A DNA stretch of 20,989 bases from Legionella genomosp. 1 (lineage in GTDB: Bacteria > Pseudomonadota > Gammaproteobacteria > Legionellales > Legionellaceae). The stretch spans positions 1 to 20,989 of the forward strand of contig CAMDMN010000007.1 of assembly GCA_945901965.1 (NCBI GenBank). The letters are read 5' to 3'. Position 1 is the stretch's first letter. Each line of letters opens with the position of its first letter. Of the stretch, positions 14,689 to 20,989 are shown piece after piece. The notes below the pieces were generated by a model, which saw only the letters and a program-made list of their open reading frames with translations, was not told the DNA's origin and did not search any database. The position numbers were made by a program, and so were the translations under genes.

Positions 14689-15813
14689 TTACGATTTTTT
14701 TCGCCATATTAATCGAGAATAGATTAGATAATTTAATAAAGAGCCAAAAAACATTCCTGATACGATAATTAAATTCTCTGTTAAAGCTCCAGATCCAAAA
14801 TATTTAATACCTAAATCTAACCAATAGGTTTGTAAACCTATCATGAATACTGAATAACCAATAAAAAGTATTAATGACTTTATCTTATTTAGACGACTAG
14901 TAATTATCTTATTTTTAAAAGTAAAACGACTATTTAATAAATAGTTATTAATAATTGCCGCGGTTACTGAGACTTGCTGCGCATATATAGGTGATAAATA
15001 TTGGCGTAATAGATTATAAAGAAAAAGCTGTACGACAAGGCCTGATAAACCAACCAAACACATCTTAAAATAACCTTGAAACTCACGTAACCGTAATATA
15101 AATAAAACTCTAAGCGAATCATAAATGCTATTGGTAGGTAATTTACTAACTCCATTTTGTCTATCAATAAATTCAATTGGGTATTCATAAATTTTTGCTT
15201 TAGCTTTATGTAATAGCCATAAAAGATGGATTTTATATGCATATTGATTTGACAAGAAATTTTTCGGTAATGATTGCTTTAAGAAACTAGATTTCGTGAC
15301 CCTAAAGCCACTAGTAAAATCTTTATACTTTCGCGTTAGCATAAAACGAGCAATATAATTACCAATTACAGAGAGTAATTTTCTGTCAAAACTCCATTCT
15401 TTAGGAATTGAACCACCTGGTACATAGCGACTACCAATAACAACGTCATTATTTTTAGTTTGCAAAAGCATAGGCTCTATATATTTAGGTTGATGTGAAA
15501 GATCTGCATCAAATTCAAATATTAAATCCGCTTTCATCTCATTTAAAGCATAACGCATAGCCTGCATATAGGCAGAACCCAAACCTGTTTTAGTTTTTTC
15601 AGTTTGTAAATGAATATGGGGATTATTAACCTTAATATTTCTAACAAGTTCTTGGGTATTATCAGTTGATGAGCTATCAAATATTAATACGTGAATATCA
15701 AAATTGGCAATAGAACTCATCACCTTTTGCAGTTCGCTTAAGGTTTTTTCAATTGTCAAAGATTCATTATAGGTAGGGATAATGATAACTACTTTCTTAA
15801 GACTGCTAACCAA
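14689..15813 (-). CDS. Polyprenyl-phosphate glycosyltransferase (DPM1-like GT2) fused to a GtrA membrane domain
   Basis: 374 residues. Residues 7-235 form a GT2 domain of the dolichyl/polyprenyl-phosphate mannose or glucose synthase type: VVIIIPTYNE (8-17), FDSSSTDNT (45-53), the metal-binding DAD in FDADLSHQPK (102-104), GSRYVPGGSIPKEW (127-140) and DFTSGFRV (165-172). Residues ~245-370 form a GtrA domain with four membrane helices and the family motifs NNYLLNSRFTF and NYLIYSRLIW. Such proteins make a polyprenyl-phosphate sugar and help move it across the membrane. A GT-C enzyme such as the GT39 protein nearby would then use it. The start is TTG at 15813 with GGAG 5 nt upstream; no ATG occurs before the catalytic domain, so TTG is required. 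Sugar identity is unknown. Confidence 0.88.
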   Translation of the reverse strand: MVSSLKKVVIIIPTYNESLTIEKTLSELQKVMSSIANFDIHVLIFDSSSTDNTQELVRNIKVNNPHIHLQTEKTKTGLGSAYMQAMRYALNEMKADLIFEFDADLSHQPKYIEPMLLQTKNNDVVIGSRYVPGGSIPKEWSFDRKLLSVIGNYIARFMLTRKYKDFTSGFRVTKSSFLKQSLPKNFLSNQYAYKIHLLWLLHKAKAKIYEYPIEFIDRQNGVSKLPTNSIYDSLRVLFILRLREFQGYFKMCLVGLSGLVVQLFLYNLLRQYLSPIYAQQVSVTAAIINNYLLNSRFTFKNKIITSRLNKIKSLILFIGYSVFMIGLQTYWLDLGIKYFGSGALTENLIIVSGMFFGSLLNYLIYSRLIWRKKS

Positions 15814-15917
15814 GAATGCTCCAATTTTATTTTATAACTCGTTAAATTTAGCCGTATTGTACAGGACTTTGATAATTTTTAAAAACATCAAAGTAATTCA
15901 CTTTAACATAAAATTTA

Positions 15918-15948
15918 TTGACGTCTAATTCATTTTTGCTACTATAAT
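15918..15948 (+). promoter_or_regulatory. Promoter of xseA
   Basis: TTGACG (15918-15923), a 19-bp spacer and a consensus TATAAT (15943-15948). The spacer is 2 bp longer than optimal. Transcription would start near 15955, which excludes the upstream in-frame TTG at 15952 as the start codon. Confidence 0.55.
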
Positions 15949-15975
15949 CAATTGAGTTATATAAGTACTCACCAT

Positions 15976-17304
15976 ATGGCATCACAATCTAACACACTTA
16001 CAGTTACCGAACTAAACCGTCAAATACGTTCATGGCTTGAACATGAGGTTGGCTTAGTATCTGTTAAAGGTGAAATATCAAACTTAAGCAAACCGCAATC
16101 AGGCCATTTCTATTTCACTTTAAAAGATGAAACTGCACAATTACGTTGTGTATATTTTCGTAACCGTCATAAAAAAGATGATCACGAGAAACTGCAAAAT
16201 GGGCAACAAGTTTTAATTAATGGGACTTTAAGTTTGTACGAAGCTCGTGGAGATTATCAACTTATTGTTGAAAATCTAGAAGAAGCAGGCCTTGGCAATC
16301 TTCACCAACAATTTGAACAACTAAAAATTAAATTAAGTGCGTTAGGTCTTTTTGAGCAAGCACGAAAAAAACCTATTATTAAATTCCCTCACACAATTGG
16401 AGTAATAACTTCATCCACAGGAGCTGCTTTACGTGATATTTTAAGCACTCTTGCTCGCCGATTTCCAATTGCCAAGGTAATTGTTTATGCCTCCGAAGTA
16501 CAAGGTAAGCAATCAGCACCGCAATTAATTAATGCCATATCTAAAGCAAATACTAATAAAATGGCTGATGTTTTAATTTTAGCGCGTGGCGGCGGTAGTA
16601 TTGAAGATTTATGGGCGTTTAATGATGAAAATTTAGCTTATGCTATCTCAAAATCTGAAATTCCTATAGTTACAGGTGTCGGTCACGAAACAGATTTTAC
16701 CATTGCTGATTTTGTAGCAGATTTACGTGCAGAAACGCCAACTGCAGCTGCAGTTGCTGCAACTCCCAATATTATTGATTTAATTGCTCTATTAAAAAAC
16801 TACGAATTAAACCTAATTTCTTGCACAAGGCGCGTTTTAGAAGCCAAAAAATTAAGTCTAAAACATGAAATACATAAAATAACTTCGCCAAAAAGAGTTA
16901 TTAACTCTTATTCGCAATCACTTGATTATTTAATTAAAGATCTTTTTCGCGCAACGCTTCAATTATTATCCCAAAAAAGACAACTAATTCAAACACAAAA
17001 TAGAAGATTAGAAGCTAAAAACCCTGTGATTCTATTGCAACAAAATATAAGCTCCGTAAAGTCACTTGAAGAACGACTTATCATAAACCTCAAGTCTAAA
17101 ATTAATGATTTAAAACAACAATTCTCAGAAAATATCGCCACATTAAATGCTCTTAGCCCCTTAGCTACATTAGAAAGAGGTTATGCTATTGCCACTTTTA
17201 AATCTAAAGCCTTATTAAATACTGAAAGCATAAAAATAGGCGATGAAATTAAGATTATGCTCGCAAATGGTAATTTATTATCAAAAGTTATAGAAAAAGA
17301 TTAA
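15976..17304 (+). CDS. xseA: Exodeoxyribonuclease VII large subunit
   Basis: The large subunit of ExoVII, a single-strand-specific nuclease that acts from both ends, works with XseB and degrades ssDNA during repair. With the ATG at 15976 the protein has 442 residues (E. coli 456). An OB-fold domain at the N-terminus (TVTELNRQIRSWLE, VKGEISNLSKPQSGHFYFTLKD) is followed by the catalytic domain, with GVITSSTGAALRDI, ARGGGSIEDLWAFNDE, VTGVGHETDFTIADFVAD and RAETPTAAA. A long coiled-coil region and the C-terminal SPLATLERGYAI segment complete it. An in-frame TTG at 15952 would add eight residues, but it lies upstream of the predicted transcription start. xseB is not in the window. The gene is transcribed alone, divergent from the GT2-GtrA gene. 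Confidence 0.95.
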   Translation: MASQSNTLTVTELNRQIRSWLEHEVGLVSVKGEISNLSKPQSGHFYFTLKDETAQLRCVYFRNRHKKDDHEKLQNGQQVLINGTLSLYEARGDYQLIVENLEEAGLGNLHQQFEQLKIKLSALGLFEQARKKPIIKFPHTIGVITSSTGAALRDILSTLARRFPIAKVIVYASEVQGKQSAPQLINAISKANTNKMADVLILARGGGSIEDLWAFNDENLAYAISKSEIPIVTGVGHETDFTIADFVADLRAETPTAAAVAATPNIIDLIALLKNYELNLISCTRRVLEAKKLSLKHEIHKITSPKRVINSYSQSLDYLIKDLFRATLQLLSQKRQLIQTQNRRLEAKNPVILLQQNISSVKSLEERLIINLKSKINDLKQQFSENIATLNALSPLATLERGYAIATFKSKALLNTESIKIGDEIKIMLANGNLLSKVIEKD

Positions 17305-17335
17305 TAAATCTTTGACCTAATAATAACTCCCCAGT

Positions 17336-17364
17336 TTGATTAACCCAGATCAAAAGACTATAAT
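17336..17364 (+). promoter_or_regulatory. Sigma70 promoter of the Cys-His-Asp protein gene
   Basis: TTGATT (17336-17341), exactly 17 bp, then consensus TATAAT (17359-17364), 35 bp before ATG 17400. This is one of the best promoter matches in the window, and it sits 31 bp after the xseA stop. Confidence 0.7.
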
Positions 17365-17399
17365 TTAAACACCAAGTCCTTTTTTTGGCGGATTTATTA

Positions 17400-18968
17400 A
17401 TGCGACAACGAATAGAAAAAATATTAAGCAATGAACGGTATGATCAATATACTGTATCAGATGCGGCGAGATTTGAGCATTGTATACCAGAGTCAAGTAA
17501 AGAAGAGGTCCTAGCTCGCACACGAAAGATAACTGGAACACCACCTTTGACGCCAGTTCCGACATCAAAACCAAGTGTTTCATCCTTTATCCGTGCTAAA
17601 AAATTAATAGATAATAAGCTAGATACTGATGGTTTAAAGGTTGCAGAATGTAATAATTTCGCAATCCATGCAATCGCTGCTTTAGCTGCCGATAAAAATA
17701 TCCGCGAAAACTATAATATTGTGAAAGTAGCAAGTATGTTCGAATCTAGTCAAAATATTTTTTATCACAACCATTTAATACTCATTCTCAAAGACCAAGA
17801 GTTAACTTTATCAGAACAAATAACACATAGTAAAATAACATTTCCGAGAATGTGGGGTGACAAACTACCAGATGATGCACCTGAAAATGCAAAAATATCT
17901 GTTTTGCCTGTTGGATCACTAATTGTAGACCCATGGGCTCGCGGGTTAGGTTTCCCTGCAAATCGATGTCTTGGCGTCCCTCTAGAAGAATACTGTTATA
18001 AAAATGCAATATATCCTTTTGAAATCCATTATCAGTCAGTGCTTGATGAAACTTTTAATGAGGTTGTTATAGAAAAGTTTGGGGATGATATTAACGAACC
18101 TTCTAGCATAGGGGCAGAATCAAAAGTTGATGCACCAAGTTCTGTATTTGTAACTACCCCCACATTACCTGAGGTAAGTGATAATCTAACAAATATATCT
18201 GCTATCGATAAAAAAATAACTGAGCTTCTTGAAAATATAAAATATTTGAAAGAAGAGGCAAGGCAATATTTGGCAGATCTTAACAGTAGTAAAGGTATTT
18301 ATTCAACCGATCCTAATATGATCATGATTGGTTTTGCAACCTCAATAATGCATTGTAATTCTGAAATAAGTGCTTACCAGATAAAAGCCCAAGCAATTTA
18401 TGATTCAGCTAAAGATTGGAGTTTACTAGCACATTATTTAGATGGACCCGTAACACAAAAATATAATGAGCTTAAAGCCAAAATTAGTCTAGGTGAATCT
18501 TTAGTACAATCATTTAATTCAATAGAAATTTCTGCATCTAAATCAATCGCTGCATTAGAAGTTACAAAAGCAAGACTTAAATTAAAAGATTTTATTATAG
18601 AAATAAAAGATTTAATTTCACAAGTTTCACTAGGAATAGAAAACCACAGTAATAATGAATTAATAGAAAAAATCAATTATCTGGTAGTTAATAAATCGGA
18701 TGCAGACGAATTGTTTGCTGAAATTTTAAATGAAGCGCAAAGAAATGCTGAAATTGTCAATGATGGCCAAAGCATGTGGATTATTGGTTGGGATGGACCT
18801 GTAAAAAAAGAGTTTGATGCTTTACAAGAAGACATAAAATTACTTAAAGAATTATATGGAAAAACACCATTACTGCTGAGAAGTTTAACGCAGAAAACAC
18901 TTAGAGCTACACTACTAGAAACCAGAACGGACGAAGAAGATAATTATCACACCCCGCCCCGAATTTAG
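17400..18968 (+). CDS. Effector-like protein: Cys-His-Asp hydrolase-type domain plus duplicated helical module
   Basis: 522 residues from ATG 17400; an in-frame TTG at 17385 has no Shine-Dalgarno. There is no signal peptide or membrane segment. Residues ~70-225 show a papain/transglutaminase-like order of nucleophile, base and acid: AECNNFAIHAIAAL (Cys84), FYHNHLILIL (His125), SLIVDPWARGLGFP (Asp177). This Cys...H...DPW pattern is seen in several bacterial toxins and effectors, though the family is not identified here. Residues ~270-490 are helical and coiled-coil-like and contain two copies of a module, each ending W...DGPV-K-(Y/F)-L (DGPV at 348-351 and 465-468, 117 residues apart). The C-terminus (ETRTDEEDN near the end) is acidic like the E-block of Dot/Icm signals. 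Function is unknown; a secreted protease or deamidase is a guess. Confidence 0.65.
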   Translation: MRQRIEKILSNERYDQYTVSDAARFEHCIPESSKEEVLARTRKITGTPPLTPVPTSKPSVSSFIRAKKLIDNKLDTDGLKVAECNNFAIHAIAALAADKNIRENYNIVKVASMFESSQNIFYHNHLILILKDQELTLSEQITHSKITFPRMWGDKLPDDAPENAKISVLPVGSLIVDPWARGLGFPANRCLGVPLEEYCYKNAIYPFEIHYQSVLDETFNEVVIEKFGDDINEPSSIGAESKVDAPSSVFVTTPTLPEVSDNLTNISAIDKKITELLENIKYLKEEARQYLADLNSSKGIYSTDPNMIMIGFATSIMHCNSEISAYQIKAQAIYDSAKDWSLLAHYLDGPVTQKYNELKAKISLGESLVQSFNSIEISASKSIAALEVTKARLKLKDFIIEIKDLISQVSLGIENHSNNELIEKINYLVVNKSDADELFAEILNEAQRNAEIVNDGQSMWIIGWDGPVKKEFDALQEDIKLLKELYGKTPLLLRSLTQKTLRATLLETRTDEEDNYHTPPRI

Positions 18969-19011
18969 AAACTCTGCTTTAAAATGGCAGGCACCTGGAT
19001 AAAAATTGATG

Positions 19012-19038
19012 AGTCCTGCACTAAAATATTACAGGACT
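19012..19038 (+). terminator. Weak inverted repeat after the effector-like gene
   Basis: AGTCCTG (19012-19018) and CAGGACT (19032-19038), 7 bp with a 13-nt loop and no strong T-run. It may terminate the upstream gene. Confidence 0.3.
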
Positions 19039-19095
19039 GTATTAATGATGCTAATATGATAATATTGAAAAATTAACTTTAATTTATTATCAATA

Positions 19096-20187
19096 ATGAC
19101 ACTACTAATTTTTTTTTTAAGTTTATTAATAAATATCCAATCTAACGCTGCACCAAGTTTTATCAAAGACGTTCCTTTATCTAATACTAAATTATATGAA
19201 ATTAATGGCCACGCTCTATGCAATACAGCCAAGGAAACTTTAGCCTATTTAAATAAAGGTTATAACTATGATCCTAGTGTAATTCATGATGGCAATCTAT
19301 TTAATATTCCCCTTAAACGAGTTAAAGAGACTTTAGTATTTATTTGCCAAAATAAAAATAAATTATCACAACCTAAATTTATTAACGACCACTTTGATTT
19401 TATTCGTTGGTATCCTGATATTAGTCAAACTAAATCGCATAGATCTAATAAATCATTAGTTGCCAAATTACCTAACGATAAAATATTAATGACTAAGTAC
19501 TATGTCCATTTAGCACAAGCATCATCAAAAAAAACCAGTTCTTATCCATTTGCCATCTACGCACTTCCTAAAGATGAAGAATCACTTTCTATTGAAGAAG
19601 CTAATACAAAATCAAATTTAATCCGTTTTAAATATGGTAAACAAGCGATTTTAAAAGGAGCATTAGATAACAAAAATGTACCGGTTCTTGCTTATTTAAA
19701 TCGAGAGGATTTGGAAGCAGCCCTTATGCAAGGAACAATTGTTGTAAAATTTAATGATGATAAAAACTCAGAAAAAATCTTAAATGTTAATCGTAATAAT
19801 AATATTGCCTACGATAAAGCCAAAAACCCTTATAACCAAGAGCGCTATTGGTATTTTAAACAAGTTGATGGTATTAAAGGTTATGGCAAAGATGCCCAAG
19901 ATAAAATCACCGTAAATAGTGAAGTAACATTTGCAGCAGATCTTGAACAATTCGGTCTTGGTAAATTACTGCTGGTGCAATATCTTGATCAAAAAGGAAA
20001 ATTAGTGACGCGTGCTGGAATTCTTGCAGATACTGGCGGAGCTTTTAAAAATAATCAATATCAAATTGATTATTTATCAGGTAGTTATGCGGGCAAAGAT
20101 GCTTTTTACAGAGCAAATAGTCATTTACCTAATTATGTAACAGCCTATTTTATGGTGTTAAAAAATAACTTAAGTGAAACAAATTAA
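19096..20187 (+). CDS. MltA-like lytic transglycosylase (secreted)
   Basis: 363 residues with a signal peptide (hydrophobic 2-15, then QSNA before APSF). Family lytic transglycosylases cut the MurNAc-GlcNAc bond of peptidoglycan and leave a 1,6-anhydro end. The order of blocks fits MltA: KYYVHLAQASSKKTSSYPFAIYALP (134-158, cf. the GYYEP...YPIY..P start of the barrel), QGTIVVKFND (212-221), and VDGIKGYG before the 3D domain. The 3D domain has ILADTGGAFKNNQYQIDYLSG (309-329); Asp312 aligns with the catalytic Asp308 of E. coli MltA (ALDVGGAIKG). There is no lipobox Cys, so it is probably soluble in the periplasm or exported. It is the first gene of a two-gene unit with the amidase, whose ATG follows the stop by one base. 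The start has no clear Shine-Dalgarno. Confidence 0.75.
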   Translation: MTLLIFFLSLLINIQSNAAPSFIKDVPLSNTKLYEINGHALCNTAKETLAYLNKGYNYDPSVIHDGNLFNIPLKRVKETLVFICQNKNKLSQPKFINDHFDFIRWYPDISQTKSHRSNKSLVAKLPNDKILMTKYYVHLAQASSKKTSSYPFAIYALPKDEESLSIEEANTKSNLIRFKYGKQAILKGALDNKNVPVLAYLNREDLEAALMQGTIVVKFNDDKNSEKILNVNRNNNIAYDKAKNPYNQERYWYFKQVDGIKGYGKDAQDKITVNSEVTFAADLEQFGLGKLLLVQYLDQKGKLVTRAGILADTGGAFKNNQYQIDYLSGSYAGKDAFYRANSHLPNYVTAYFMVLKNNLSETN

Positions 20188-20188
20188 G

Positions 20189-20857
20189 ATGAAATTAATA
20201 ATAATATCTTTATATTTTATAACGTCCATCACCCATGCATTTTCGTGCCATGATCCACAGGTAATTCATCAAGTACCAATCCAATTTAACGAGGAACGAA
20301 TCGCTTTAACTCAACAATATCAATTAACTCATTATGGCATAGACTCAAAATCAATTGAGATTGAACCTAAAATTATTGTCTTACATTGGACAAGTATCCC
20401 AACATTTAAAGCAACTTTTCGCACTTTTGACCCGCCTTCTTTACCAAAAGACTCAATTAGAAGAAAAGACTTGCCTGGTGATTTAAATGTTTCAAGTCAT
20501 TTTGTAGTTGATCGCGATGGGAAAATATATCAACTTATGCCAGAGACATGGATGGCAAGACATGTAATCGGCCTTAATCATTACGCCATTGGTATAGAAA
20601 ATATTGGTGGGATAGATAGTAAAGATGATCTAACTGAGGAAGAAGTAAAAGCTAATGCATTTTTAGTTTGTTATTTAAAAAATAAATATCCTGAAATAAA
20701 CTATATTATTGGCCATAATAATTATTTAAATTTCAAGAATACATCTCTTTGGCTCGAAAAAGATCCAAACTACCAAACTGATAAATTTGATCCAGGGCCT
20801 ACATTTTTAAATAAAGTAAACAAATTAATTACGATGCGAGCCTCACTAAATAACTAG
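20189..20857 (+). CDS. Zinc N-acetylmuramoyl-L-alanine amidase (Amidase_2, AmpD/AmiD-like), secreted
   Basis: Splits the bond between MurNAc and L-Ala in peptidoglycan or muropeptides. It has 222 residues from ATG 20189; an in-frame GTG at 20174 would overlap the upstream gene. The signal peptide MKLIIISLYFITSITHA shows that it acts outside the cytosol, unlike AmpD. Zinc ligands are predicted as His66 (IVLHWTS), His176 (IIGHNNY) and Asp201 (KFDPGP). The catalytic pair is Glu137 (IGIENIGG) and Lys199 (K-x-DPGP). SSHFVVDRDGKIYQLM and ARHVIGLNHYAIGIEN are typical Amidase_2 blocks. It is placed one base after the MltA-like gene, so the two are probably co-translated and act on the same substrate. 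Confidence 0.88.
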   Translation: MKLIIISLYFITSITHAFSCHDPQVIHQVPIQFNEERIALTQQYQLTHYGIDSKSIEIEPKIIVLHWTSIPTFKATFRTFDPPSLPKDSIRRKDLPGDLNVSSHFVVDRDGKIYQLMPETWMARHVIGLNHYAIGIENIGGIDSKDDLTEEEVKANAFLVCYLKNKYPEINYIIGHNNYLNFKNTSLWLEKDPNYQTDKFDPGPTFLNKVNKLITMRASLNN

Positions 20858-20863
20858 AATATT

Positions 20864-20904
20864 TGTAGGTTGGGCCTTGACACAATGGCACTAGTCTAAG
20901 CTAA
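20864..20904. repeat. Repeat segment C, copy 2 (linked to family B)
   Basis: 41 bp starting TGTAGGTTGGGCC, inverted relative to copy 1 at 11030-11070 (32/41 matches). It lies 2 bp from family B copy 3 and starts 6 bp after the amidase stop. Confidence 0.75.
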
Positions 20905-20906
20905 TT

Positions 20907-20989
20907 TTCCGTCTTTGCGAGCGTAAGCTAAGCAATCTAGCGACGTTTAAGGCCACTAGATTGCTTAGCTTACGCTCGCAAAGACGGAA
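20907..20989. repeat. Palindromic repeat family B, copy 3 (runs to window edge)
   Basis: Perfect 34-bp arms at 20907-20940 and 20956-20989 with a 15-nt loop. The right arm ends at the last base of the window, so the dyad may be longer. This is the best-preserved B copy, starting TTCCGTCTTTGCGAGCGTAA. Confidence 0.95.

Noticed and set aside
14964..15242. 92-codon minus-strand frame
   Set aside because: Same-strand shadow in another frame of the GT2-GtrA gene, whose motifs are all in the chosen frame.
17296..17313. AAAGATT/AATCTTT hairpin at the xseA stop as terminator
   Set aside because: All-AT 7-bp stem with no U-run; likely chance in AT-rich sequence.

Overview
This window is AT-rich (roughly two thirds A+T by eye). 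It carries a core-gene set typical of a gammaproteobacterium, and the best guess is an intracellular or amoeba-associated member of the Legionellales (Legionella/Coxiella/Diplorickettsia type). The grounds are a Mip-type FKBP isomerase with a signal peptide, a PPP-fold phosphatase resembling the Legionella Wip effectors, a second effector-like protein with a Cys-His-Asp triad and helical repeats, a small secreted Cys-rich protein, and many short palindromic intergenic repeats. The host assignment is inference; no 16S or marker tree is possible here.

Layout. (1) 1-2317, minus: ppsA, PEP synthase, missing only its last ~20 residues at the window edge. (2) 2440-6809, plus: an operon purB-nadB-nadA with a 4-nt overlap (purB/nadB) and a TTG start whose Shine-Dalgarno overlaps the preceding stop (nadA). 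It is followed by a perfect 38-bp inverted repeat. (3) 7006-8990: a metallophosphatase-like probable effector converging on a small secreted protein, with a 13-bp overlap. (4) 9122-9208: tRNA-Leu(CAA) with its own promoter, followed by the remnant of an integrase gene and arm-site-like direct repeats, i.e. the scar of an integrated island. (5) 9532-11925, minus: an AmpG-family permease and mip, separated by about 300 bp filled with three kinds of palindromic repeat. (6) 12120-15813: a GT39-type membrane glycosyltransferase, a 174-bp MITE-like element with 10-bp target duplications inserted at its stop codon, a Sel1/TPR-like protein, and a polyprenyl-phosphate glycosyltransferase fused to a GtrA membrane domain. 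(7) 15976-17304: xseA. (8) 17400-18968: the Cys-His-Asp effector-like protein with a good sigma70 promoter. (9) 19096-20857: a two-gene secreted peptidoglycan-hydrolase operon (MltA-like transglycosylase plus zinc amidase). (10) 20864-20989: a composite repeat running off the end.

Functional themes. One is central carbon and NAD/purine metabolism: PurB makes fumarate, which NadB can use as electron acceptor. A second is cell-wall turnover: the MltA-like enzyme and amidase release muropeptides, and AmpG-type permeases import them. A third is lipid-linked sugar transfer (GT2-GtrA plus GT39). The fourth is host interaction (Mip, two effector candidates, a Sel1-like protein). The most unusual material is the repeat ecology: at least three repeat families, composite units, a half-repeat that encodes the C-terminal tail of AmpG, and a clean MITE insertion.
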